Below, one piece after another: positions 10,427-21,282 of a DNA stretch of 64,000 nt. Both the position numbers and the translations under genes were made by a program. Under the pieces are notes generated by a model. It was not told where the DNA came from, searched no databases, and saw only the letters and a list, made by a program, of their open reading frames with translations. Within the stretch, counting starts at the first letter, position 1. Each line of letters opens with the position of its first letter. The stretch is from Knoxdaviesia capensis (lineage: Eukaryota > Ascomycota > Sordariomycetes > Microascales > Gondwanamycetaceae): NCBI GenBank assembly GCA_001510575.1, contig LNGK01000002.1:1042144-1106143 (forward strand), read 5' to 3'.

Positions 10427-13400
10427 TTAAGGAGCATATGAGAACTTAGCCCCCCTTGACGAAAGCCAGAAGTCCCGTACTACCGACGTAGTAGCCTTTG
10501 CGCCGCGCAGACTATCAGCCAGGGAAAGGGTTAAATACAATGAGCCTTTGCGTTGGGGGAATATAATATGCGTGCAAGAGTCATACCTTATGATCTTCTT
10601 CAGAAAGATATCTCGCTCGGAGCGTGGGAGGGCCGGATTCGGAAATCCGGGGTCAACCATAGCAACCTCTAGCCATGACTTTGCCATGACATAGGTACTT
10701 ATAAGCTTTCTAAGAGGCTCGCTCAGCCTTTCCAGCTCACTTCGAGATGCATTTCCGCCAATGTTTCGAATCAAGACGAGAGCCAGGCGTGGTCCAACAA
10801 TATCCATGTCTCTGTCAATATTTTGCTGAATGGCAGGTTCGGTGTTTAACCTCAATGAAACAAATTTCGTCTAGAAGAGGACGTCAGTCGCAACGTCAGG
10901 GCAATAGAGACTGGAGGAGAGCTTACCCAGAATTCAGCACTGGCGGCCTTCGGTAGGGGCTCGCTGCCATCCAAAATCACCAAGCAGAACTCCAAAAAGT
11001 AGAGGACCAGGTCTTGCGATCCATGACAGACAAAACTGGTCGGGCTTTTATTGAGAAGTCCGAGAATGAACTCAATTGAATTTTGGGACAGTTCAACATC
11101 TGGGTCGGGATCTAGAATATAAAAAAATTAGTTTCATTACCAAGTAAAGTGAGTGTGTCCGTTGAAAGAGAGCCAACCTTGCTGTGAACTGCGAACAAGA
11201 TTAACAGTCCAAGTAACCAGACTTGACCGTATATCCTGGGCCTCGGGGTCTGGAAATCTGTATAAAGAACTAGCAAAAGCGCAGGCGGTATGAGTGATAC
11301 CGCCAATCCGGGTGCTTTTGTAGTGATGGCTGGATATGTACTGTTGAATCGTGATTGCGGGGAAAACAAAAGGTCCCAGCTTCAACTCGGAGAATCCCGT
11401 ACGGATGACTGCACAAACTGAATCCACAATATCGCTGACAGTGGAAAAAGTCGTTTGCATCTTTTCGAGCATAGCTAGAATTCGCATCTGGCAATGTCTC
11501 ATATGCGGTGAAATACTCGACTGAGAAATGAAGGCTTTCTCAACTTCCAGGGGGATTGCGGCATCCATTGGTGACTGAAATCCTTTTCCAGCTGATATCA
11601 AGCATCTCAAAGGCCTCAGCGCAAAGTGTGGACATATCTCATCAATGCCTAGCTCACTGAAGTGGCGGCAACCACATGTATGGGTAAGTGTAGGATTCCC
11701 CGGATCAAACTGGGCATTGACCCGGAAGGCAAGGTCAATATCGAATTGTATCAGGTCCAACAACCGGTCAAGAAGCGAGAGCTGGTGTGCTTCATCCGTT
11801 ATAGACTCGAGAACACAAGATATACCCCCAATCAACCTTTCTTTTGATGAGCAATCGACCCGCACAATTGAAAAAGTTGACTCATACCGATCCAACAAGA
11901 CACTTGCATGGCTTGTGAGAACAGATCGACTTGAAGAACAGAGGGCATATAAAGCCTTGGACGATTGTATGGAAATGACAGGATCTGGAAGTGCTGACAA
12001 CAGCAGATCAAGAGCGGTTGGGAGGAACGAGACATTTCGATAAAAGTAATCGCAATACTTTTCAACCAGTGAGATGCACGCTTGCCGGCATCTCATAGTT
12101 TCTCTCCGTTGTGATAAGAGTTCAGAACCAAACGCAGACGACGAGAATAGCATTGTCAAGAACGGGTCCGCTACAGTTTCTCCAGACACACAGTCAGAAA
12201 GGGCCCCTATACAATAAGCGGAAGCCTCCAAGTCATTCCATGACGAGGTTTGCAAAGATTGAAGGGCATAGTCCACAAACGGGACAAAGATGTGCTCGCC
12301 AATAAGCGGGAACATGGCTTGGAGCAAATCGGCCACGTCTTTCCGGGAATCATAAAAGGCCTCACGATCCTCTGGGTCCCACCTTAATATATCCTCTTCA
12401 GTGCTAGAAAAGCGGATCTTTCGGAGGCATTTGAGAGATACATCAATTAGGCGGGACTTCTGGTGTTGTAGCCACTTGAGAGTTAGTTCGTCAGCAGGGT
12501 CTTCATTAGCGAAGTCCGATAGCAAACTTTCTGCAAGATTACACCAAAACTCGACAATGGGTGCAAATAGTTTGTTGTCCTCTGTGACAGATCCATCCTG
12601 AGATAGAAAGTCGGAAAGAACATCCAGTAGCCGTTCGTGGTTAGCATTTGAGGGTTGGGTGAAGTCTGAAATTCGCGACTCAGCAAGAGAAACCAAAAAC
12701 AGCCCAAACTGGACACTGTCAGCATCCAAGGCGTCACCGGACAAGATCTGGTTGCGAAAAGCGTGTCCGGGTGGACCGTCAACGATACCGAGAACTTGGT
12801 CGAATTCCTCGTCGGAGAGAAGGAGTGGATAGCCCGAAATAAGATCAGAGAGCATTTCCACAATAAGCCCGGAGGTGTCGTCAGACTGTTGTAGCAGTTT
12901 GAGTATTAGTGGCATCAAGCTCTTGAAATCGGCCAGCAAAGCACTGTCACGATGAAAGAATCTTTGACAGAATGCGATCCAGGCCTGTGAGTAGATATTA
13001 GTCACTAGTCATTCAGAAGCCACAAATATTCCACATACATGTGTGCAGCGAACGGCTTCGCGGCGTATCTTAGTCGAAAGAGTGTCTTCGGTTCCCAATT
13101 GCACAGACAGCCCTTGGTTAATCAGTCTTGATACATCTCTTGCGCTTTCGTGAATTCCTTCATAAACTTGGAGGCTGTATCAGTTAGAAAAGTCCACAGA
13201 GGATGGGGCCTGTTACGTACTATGGCAAAGAATTCAAGTCCAACTTTGAAGCATCCTCAACAAGGTCCGATGCGAATGCGAGCGCAAGATATGCAGACAG
13301 CAAGTCAGCGCCATATTGTACACCAATGCTGTCAGTGTCTTTGGAGAAAATCTGCTGTAGGCGGGTTACCAATGAAGGAATCAAGTTCGGCCAGAGTCCA

Positions 13401-13933
13401 GGAAAGTGAAGATAAAATGTTGTCAGTGCCGAGGAAAGTTTTCGTGTCACCACAGACTGCGACCCATCTGTCACCGATATAGCGAGCCATTTCAGTAGTG
13501 AACCAAGTAGTTGAGTAGCATCTGTGGTACTCAATGAAGCACTTTTTGGAGTGAAAGGGTGGAAGAAGGAATATATCAGCAGCCAGAATTAGATGGGAGA
13601 AGACAACATATTATAAATTACATACCTTTCTGTATTCAATTTAATGATTATTGTAAGTGCACCAAAGAACTTGACCTCTATATCAGGGCGGGAGAGCAAT
13701 GCAGACGCAATGTGCCAGCCTTGAGGTGACTTTTGAACCCGTTGCAACACAGATTGGGTTTCGGCTAATTCGTGAGGTGGTCTTGGTTGATACAAGCTGA
13801 TAACAAGCTTGGTTATAGGGGTTTCAAGTCAGTACTTAGGACTATAAATATCATAACCTGTAAAATCCAAGAATAAAATTTCAAGCCCATATACCTGTTC
13901 AATCTCTGGTATGGATGGTTCTCCTTTGTCCAT
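10427..13933 (-). CDS. Importin-beta family karyopherin (Kap122/importin-13 type)
   Basis: Nuclear transport receptor built of HEAT repeats. Eight exons: 13933-13895, 13807-13626, 13541-13221, 13174-13039, 12984-11178, 11111-10927, 10870-10587 and 10511-10427, totalling 3039 nt or 1012 aa. The N terminus (IEQLV, LYQPRPP, RVQKSPQGWHIA, FFGALTI, KLNTE) is the importin-beta N-terminal layout of the Pdr6/Kap122 and importin-13 group. The middle is amphipathic helices without other domains. The C terminus ends with LRGAKATTSVVRDFWLSSRG, a pattern usual for this group. The intron 10512-10586 is 75 nt with no in-frame stop, so retention would add 25 residues. The 5' exon lies across an 87-bp intron with a CTTG acceptor choice fixed by phase. 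Cargo is not inferable from sequence. Confidence 0.85.
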
Positions 13934-14375
13934 TCTGTAAAAAGGATTCTCTTACTCGAAAACTGGTCGTGGAGTCTAAAGAGAGAAGTCAGCCCTAAAT
14001 TACATGTGAGGAGAGAGGGTCATTAGAGTTAGAGAGGTAAGAAAATATAGTAATGGTACCTGGTTTCTAACTTGAGAAAATGCCCCTCCAAAGCTAACTA
14101 ACATGGCCAGCTTATCTGCTACAATTTTTATATCTGATAACAAATGCCCCACTACATTAGATCTCACATCATTTCTGACTTGTATATATCCTCAACACAC
14201 TGGACCAGGCAACAGCTTGGTTCTATACATGTGCATACACTTTAAGAAGTTTTAAGCCATAAAGTATATACATGACCTATTTCCCCTTTCTTCTTAATCT
14301 TCTATTCTCATTGGGCCTGACTTTATTTCTATTCCCTCTAGAGGACATAATATCAACCCCCCTTTCTATAACAAA
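13934..14375. promoter_or_regulatory. Divergent promoter region, karyopherin / ARD
   Basis: About 440 bases between divergent start codons, moderately AT-rich with pyrimidine-rich stretches just ahead of the dioxygenase ATG. No specific binding site is called. Confidence 0.35.
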
Positions 14376-15096
14376 ATGCGAGCATATTTTTTTGACGAAC
14401 ATGATGTAAGTGAATAATCCCAACTTGTTTTACTTAATCCTAACCATATTTGGGAAATCACACTAGGGCGATCAACGCCTGCCCCATGACTCTGGGAAAG
14501 TGGTGTCGCTTGAGGCCCTTGAAGCTGTCGGTGTTCTATATCGCCGGATTGACTCACTTGAATCAGTTAACGAGCTGGCCACTGAAAGAGGATATAAGAA
14601 CCGTGATGAAATCACTGTTTCTCCGCAAGTAATGGGCGCTATATATGAAGAGAAAGTGAAGGGCTTCTTCCAGGAGCACCTACATGAGGATGAGGAGATC
14701 AGGTATATTCGAGATGGAAAAGGCTATTTCGATGTTAGAGATGGAAAAGATCAGTGGATTCGGATTGAGCTTGAAAAGGTAAGTATCTACTTATATATGT
14801 GTATTCACACGCCCAAGCCAGCAATTACTAAATACTGCACGCTATATAGGACGATCTCATCATACTCCCAGCTGGTATTTATCATCGATTTACTACTGAT
14901 GATTCGAACGTAAGTGTTGAAGCAGTCCCGACAATTGAGTGGGTTTCAATGGAAACTAATTGTGTCGGTTGGCTCATGGTAGTACATCAAGGCTATGCGT
15001 CTGTTCAAGGAGGAGCCGAAGTGGACCCCCCTCAACCGCTCAGCAGATCTGGAGGTTAATCAGTATCGACAGAGCTATGTTCAGCAATACGCATGA
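14376..15096 (+). CDS. ADI1: Acireductone dioxygenase (methionine salvage)
   Basis: Converts the acireductone intermediate of the methionine salvage (MTA) cycle to the keto-acid precursor of methionine with Fe(II); the Ni(II) form gives a different product (family knowledge). Exons 14376-14405, 14467-14778, 14850-14909 and 14983-15096 give 516 nt or 171 aa, the usual ARD length. The metal site of the cupin fold is complete: His81 and His83 with Glu87 in the EHLHEDEE block, and His126 in PAGIYHRF. The C terminus with PKWTPLNR is also characteristic. The enzyme is cytosolic or nuclear in other fungi. The stop is only 54 bp from the stop of the convergent dehydrogenase. Confidence 0.94.
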
Positions 15097-15150
15097 TTAT
15101 TGAAATGAAGAGACGTGGGTGGTATTGAATGGAAGCCGTCACAATATAGG

Positions 15151-16159
15151 TCATTCCTCGACCGTAACGTTGTCGGGTATAGGCCCTTCTTGGTTTTTGC
15201 TATCTCCCAGTGTCGAGAAATTCAGATGTTTCCAGTCCTCTAGCTCCTCAGTGACGGACCGTAATCTGTCTCGTATACTCTCAATCGCATAACTTCCTAA
15301 TATTAATCGCAATGGGGGGTAGGAGCAATGGCCCAATTGCCAGACGAGTTCTGCGCATTTGACAGCACTCGTGGGTTGCCTGTCACCCAGCCATTGGACC
15401 ATTCTCTTTGCATGCAAGGCTGGAGAGGAAGGTTGTCCATAGCACTCGCTCCCCGGGTTGATCAGAAAATGGCCCCATGTCGGCAGAGGTGCAATCAGTG
15501 AATCTGGTTCGTCCCGTCGGACCAGCCCTGGCTCGACAAGTGTAGCCTTGATGTTGAATGAGTCTGTCTCATAGAGCATGGCCTCGATCAGCCCTTCGAC
15601 GGCATACTTGGTTGCGCAGTATGGGCCTAGTCCAGGAATTCCAAGTGCTCCAGATGTCGAGCTAAATATCAAGTATCTGCCCGCGTTTTGTTGTCGGAAG
15701 TATGGTAGAGTGGCTTGTATAATGTGTAAGGTTCCCATAAAATTGGTTTCGAACTGGTTTCTGATTTCATGGTCATCTTGGTCTTCACAGGCCCCGATCA
15801 CTCCGTACCCGGAACAGTTGGCGATAACATCAACACGCCCAAAATGCGCCAACGTCCGTTCAACTACTCGGGCGACGGTCTCTCTGGTCCGAACGTCGCA
15901 GAGGGCTTGAAGGCAATTTTCGTGGTGAACGACGAGGTTCTCGGGTTGTGATTCAAACGTTTTTCCGACACAAGTAACAAGATCTCCACGAGAGAGAGCA
16001 CACTTGACAAGCGACCGTCCCATGTGACCCGTCCCTCCAAATACCTGTCGTGCAATCAAGTTAGAAAACGATCTTGCAAGGAGTACTTTCAGATATAACG
16101 CTGCCCGATGGTGGAAAGGAGCATCCAGCAAGTACTATGATCGGGGCGGTGTCCGGCAT
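15151..16159 (-). CDS. Short-chain dehydrogenase/reductase
   Basis: NAD(P)-dependent Rossmann-fold oxidoreductase; substrate unknown. I model exon 1 as 16159-16136 and exon 2 as 16044-15151, 305 aa. This splice joins PII to VFGGTGHMGRS and restores the complete glycine-rich cofactor motif (TGHMGRS, residues 13-19). The later SDR landmarks are present: NCSG near residues 84-87 (NAG-type motif), Ser137 in the SST segment, and Tyr150-x3-Lys154 in PYCATKYAVEG. The C-terminal extension is long, as in fungal classical SDRs related to 17-beta-hydroxysteroid dehydrogenase-like proteins. It is the last recognisable gene before the AT-rich island, with its start about 150 bp from the island edge. The unspliced reading would replace the first eight residues by an unrelated leader. 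Confidence 0.85.
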
Positions 16160-16299
16160 ACGATCCAAACCAGTTGCTTCCACGGCCCATTCACGTTTGG
16201 GGGGTGGCAACCAGGGGGGAGGTGGAGCTTCGACTTTGGCTCGGTGCCGGTGACAGAAGAGTCCTCACTCCGAGTGTCCATGCTGAGTAGCCTGTGGGG

Positions 16300-17110
16300 T
16301 CATATATATAAATAAGAATGTACGAAGTAACTTTTATATGATACCGTTTGTGAAGGAAGAGTAAGGAGTATATTTATTTAATTACGAGTTCTAAGGAAGT
16401 CTTTATAACCGTAGTAATATATTTTATCCTGAAAGATAATTTTACTATACTAGTATAGTACTTACGACTTTTTTAATAATTTTAGAGAAAGAAACTACCG
16501 TAGTAGAGAGTATTTAGGTAGGTATAGTTACGTGATATCACGTGCTTAGCTTAAGTAACTAGAGTCTATAGTATTTATTTAAGACTCCGCTAAATTATAT
16601 TTTATTTCTAAAATATAGATAAGAATTAAAATATAGAATTAATATAGAATTATATATTATAATATTAACTATTATAGTAAATACTAAGAATTTAAGTTAT
16701 ATAAGTAATATAATATTAATTTAATTTATATTAATATTATAAGAAATTTAGATTAAAAAGAATAAAAAGAAAGGGTTATATTATTATATTAATATAATAG
16801 TATCTAGGGTATAAGATAATAATTAAACTATAATTAAATTAATAGAGGTATTAAGTTATTAATATAATTTAAGTTACGGTAGAATTTATAAAGAAGTTAG
16901 AATAGATAGAATAATAAGAGAGGTTATAAAATATATTAGTATAATAGTATATTGTATATAAAGTAATAATTATTAATTATTAAATAATAATAGAATTAAT
17001 AGAAGTATTAAGTTATTAATATATATATATTATTAGATATAAGAAGAAAGACTTTCTATAAAACCTTAATTTTATAATAGCGTATTATATTTACGTCTAT
17101 TATTAGTAAG
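16300..17110. repeat. AT-rich unassigned left edge of island
   Basis: No coding trace or repeat partner was recognised here. The dinucleotide pattern is that of RIP. It could be the outer part of the Copia-like element that becomes recognisable just to the right. Confidence 0.5.
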
Positions 17111-17135
17111 TATATATATATATATATATATATAT
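17111..17135. repeat. (TA)n microsatellite
   Basis: Uninterrupted TA dinucleotide run within the RIP-mutated island. Confidence 0.9.
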
Positions 17136-17170
17136 AGCTATATATATAGTTATATTATATTTAACGTATA

Positions 17171-17463
17171 AAGGTTATAAAGAATAATATTAGTAAATAG
17201 TAATAAATAACTATAACTAGTAACTATAACTAGTATTTAGTAAGACGTAACTAAATAAATATAATATAATAATAAATATAAGTTCCTATACTAATAACTA
17301 TTATATATTAAGAACTATGAAGGTTATAAGGAATAATAAAATAAATATTAGTAAATAACTATAAATAATAACTATAATTATTATTTAATAAGACGCTACT
17401 AGATAAAGATAATATAATAATAAGTATAAACTCCTATACTAGTAGTTATTACTTACTAGGAAC
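17171..17463 (+). repeat. Tandem pair of ~148-bp repeat units, Copia LTR-like
   Basis: Two adjacent diverged copies of one unit (about 17,171-17,318 and 17,320-17,463), each starting with AGGTTATAARGAATAAT and ending with a TAGGAAC-like stretch. The same sequence recurs once at about 41,011-41,110 and, inverted, at about 31,320-31,400. Its position before gag-like sequence and beyond the RNase H trace suggests it belongs to a Copia-like LTR. The tandem duplication is seen only here. Confidence 0.6.
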
Positions 17464-18161
17464 CCCGTTATATATAGTATAAATACATATATATATCTAT
17501 TAATAATAGAAGTAAATACGTTATCGTATAACTAGAATATCATACGCTATTATATAACGAAGATATTATAGAAAATCTTCCCTCTTATATCGAATGATAT
17601 ATATATATATATTATTATAACTACTAATAACCTAATACTTGTATTAATCCTACTATTATCTAATAATTATTTATTAATCTAATTATTAGATAATTATAAC
17701 TTTATATATAAGATACTATTATATTAATATATTCTATAGCCCCTCCTATTATTATATCCATTCTACCTTCTTATAAATACTACCGTAACCTATATTATAT
17801 TAAAAGATTATAAGCCCGGAAGAGTAAATATTAGAATATGATTAGACTAATTATTAAGATAGACCCCTTATCGAACTTTCTAATATCTCTAGTACCTTTA
17901 AAGCTTATAGAACCCTTGAATCTATATATAACCCTATAGGTTTTACTATAGATTTTAATATTATTACTCCTTTATTTAAATACTTATTTAAAAAGTTTTA
18001 ATAATAATATAGAAACCTTTTCATCTTAGATAAAGGAATTTAATTATAGAATAAATATTAGGGACTTAAGACTTCTTTATAAGTTTATTATTAGCTACGT
18101 ACTTAATAGCTTAAATAATAGCTTTAAAAGCTATCGTTCTATTAATATAATATAGGTCACG
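17464..18161 (+). mobile_element. Ty1/Copia-like fragment, 5' part, RIP-degenerate
   Basis: Collinear with 41,110-42,265, where the same sequence precedes a recognisable gag zinc knuckle and integrase. Here it breaks off at about 18,140-18,161, where the LTR of the Gypsy-like element begins. No intact reading frame is left. The continuation to the right was not found, so the element is truncated or its other half was lost. Confidence 0.65.
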
Positions 18162-18564
18162 TATATTACTATAGCTAGTAGTATAAGTAAAAGTACGGAG
18201 GAAGGGTAGAAGAGACCCTAAGTAATATAGAGAATAAACGAGAACTTAAGATACTTAAGAGATAAGTTAAACCCTAAAGCTCTATAAAGGGATTAGAATA
18301 ATAACTAAGGATTACCTTAGATCCTAGTTAGCTATACTTATAAGAAAACCCTATAAGAATAGAATTAACCCTTTAAACTAACTTTGATATAAGGAGGAGA
18401 TAAAGAAGGGAGCTAAGGAAATTAAATTATAAGTAAAAGAGAAATTTCATATAAGTTAATAGAGCTTGAAAGAGATTGAGGAAGATATTTAGCCTTATTA
18501 TATGCTTACTTTAATAACTTATACTTCTAATTAAACCTTTATTTCTTCTTAACGACTTCCTTTA
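18162..18564 (+). repeat. Left LTR of Gypsy-like copy i
   Basis: About 403 bp, homologous to 30,949-31,312 (direct), 31,907-32,311 and 38,001-38,403 (inverted) and 44,048-44,595 (direct). It starts with a TATAnnACTATA block and ends near GACTTCCTTTA. Confidence 0.8.
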
Positions 18565-20946
18565 AAAACTGTACGTATTAGATTTAATAAAGAATATTTA
18601 GTTATTCCTTAACCTAACTATAGCCGTAAGTACTTAGTAAATCCCTTAACGTATTAATTTAAGCTATAATAATATTTACCTCCTTATAAGTAAGGAATCC
18701 TTAATAGAGATTAATATAATTAAAATTTATTAAGATATAACTAAGGATAGATAAAGAAAGTCTAAGAAGATTTTTATAATTAAAGAAACTATTATAAAAG
18801 TTATAAGGTATTTTAGTAATATCTAATAAGAAAATACTATATAGACGCTTATAATCATTTAAAAAAAATATAAAAGCTAGTTATAAAACCTTAGCTAAGG
18901 TAATTACGGGAGATCGTAAGAACCCTTTAAAGTTAAGAAAATTAAAATAAAGTCTTAAACCTAATATATTACTTAATAAAAAGAAACTATTTAATAAAAG
19001 CGTAAGGATTACTTAGATATCTTAAAAGAAAAACGCTTAAATTAGATCTTGTTAACTTTAAAGACTAATATAATTATTTAATTAATAGCTATTCTAAAGT
19101 CAATCTTATAAATAAAGAAATTAATATAGAGGCGTTACTAACGTACTTTACGGAAATATACCTATTATCTAAGAATAGATTTAAAGAATATAGACTTAAG
19201 CTACTTAAGCTTAGGTATATAAATAATAAGAGACTAATAGACTTTATAATAAGATACTTTAATATTATTTTTAATATAGATCTTATAAAGTTTAATAATT
19301 ACTTAAAGAAATTATAGATATTACTAGTTTCTTATTAAAGTTATTTAAAAGGATATCAAATTATAGAAAGAAGGATGTCTTAGAAAATTTAAACTCCTTT
19401 ATAGATTATTAATAAGATAGAGAATCGTTAGCTTAATAAATAGAATACGTAGAAGACTAAAATTACTAAAATAATAAAAGATAAGCTATAGCTACTATTT
19501 GAAATAGCGAAGCTTAGCTACTTATTTTATAAGATTTATAAGAAAACTAATTATAAATAAGAAAGGAGATTATGACTTCGTAATAATAAATAGTAACTTT
19601 ATTCTTAATTAGAAGATATATAGTTATTATAAGAAAGATAGTTACTAAGAAAACGCGTACTAAGTTAAAAATCGAAATATAAAGCCTATTTGAAAAGTTA
19701 TTTTTGTCTAAAACGTTAGTATTATAAAAGGAGCGAAGGAAAAAAACGGCTTTCCTTACTACTAGTTAGAAAACGATAAGGCGTCTTAATAAACTCAAGA
19801 TTTAGAACGCTAATAACTATAAAGGTATATAATATATTAATAAGCATATATAAAATTGAAATATAATAAAGTTAGCGGGAAATAGAATTAAGTTTAGATG
19901 TAAGAGCTAACTTATATTTAATTAATAAAGAGCTGATAATATAACTATAACTTACTTATAATAAAGAGAGTATTTAATTAAGAACTTTTAAATAAGAAAA
20001 ATCTAGAATAGCTTATATATATAATATAGATGTTGAAATTAAATCTATTATTAATATAAAATAAAAAGTCTAAATTAGATATATTATAATTTAAAGACTT
20101 ATAAGTTAAATCTTAGTAATTATAGATTTAGAAATAAATAAGTTATAGTTTAGAAACGAAACCTAAAAGCTAAATATAAAAGAACTAATTAGTAAGGAAA
20201 TTAGTAAAGAACTTTAGAATAATATCTATCTACTATATAGGATTTATTCAAGTAAATAAAGTAAGAAAAGAGGAAAAAGACTTAGAACTAACGGAGTTCT
20301 AACTCTTAGAATATCTAAAAGACTTTTATAATATCTTTAATTTAGAAAATATAAAAGTATATCCAAACCTTAAAGATACTAGATATCTCCTTAATCTAAT
20401 AAAAAGAAAATAACTATTAAGTAGTAATATATATGTAATTAATTTAAAATAAGTAATTATACTTAGAGAGTACTTAAATAAAAACCTTTATAATAGGAAA
20501 ATAAGATTATTAAGAAGTCTTACTAACGCGCTTATAATACGCTATTAAATAATAAAGAAATATAAGTAATTATATCTAATATAAAATATAAAATATATTT
20601 ATTATATCTATTATATAGCTGATTAAGATTATTTAAAATATTAACTAATTATATAATATTAAAATATATTATGAAATTACTTATAAAAGATCTTCAAGGC
20701 TATTTAGCTAGATAATTAATAGATTTTTTAAGAAATCCGGTTTATTACTAAGTATTAGCTAAGCTTATAGAACCTAGTAGATATCTTATCGAAAAAGCTA
20801 GATTATATAAAGTAAGAAATCCCTACATTAGATACGTTAAATACCTTAGAAATACTTTAACTAAGATAGTCTAGCCTCTTACTTAAGAAAGAAAAAGGGG
20901 AGTAAAACGTGAAAAATAAAAGAATATAAAAAATAAAATAAAACTT

Positions 20947-21282
20947 TATTAGAAAATAAGTATCGTAGTTAGTAGAAAGATAGCTTCATCGCCTCTACTA
21001 TTAAAAGGTAGGGATCAAGTTAGTAGGAAAGTTATTAATAACTATCTAGGAAAATATAGCTAGAATAGGCGGGGGAGAACCTCTATTTTATCTCCCTAAG
21101 CTACTAGGCTTCTCCTCCCTAGGCTCTTAAATACCCTCTAGGCTTCTTATCTAGTCTATAGGCTTGCCTAAATATACTCTAGGCCTTTCTAGGCTTCCTA
21201 GAGCCTTCTTATAACTAATAGGCTTTCTATTAAAGCTTAGTATCTATAATATAAGTCTAACTACTATATCTAATTCTTGATA
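20947..21282. repeat. Left LTR of nested element
   Basis: About 336 bp, aligning almost base for base with 26,275-26,609. The differences I read are largely transitions. It contains a distinctive series of AGGCTT-rich motifs. Confidence 0.88.

Noticed and set aside
10512..10586. Treating the karyopherin C-terminal frame as unspliced
   Set aside because: The 75-nt segment has no stop, but it has GT-AG ends and removing it joins FLKKIIR-type sequence to LRGAKATT as expected for the family; it is annotated as an intron with possible retention.
16159..16290. Upstream ATG at about 16,281 as true start of the dehydrogenase
   Set aside because: Its frame runs into a stop before the cofactor motif. 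The ATG at 16,159 with a GT-AG intron restores the glycine-rich motif.
17101..17150. CRISPR-like or origin-like AT repeats
   Set aside because: Simple TA runs and retrotransposon repeats; no spacer-repeat structure.
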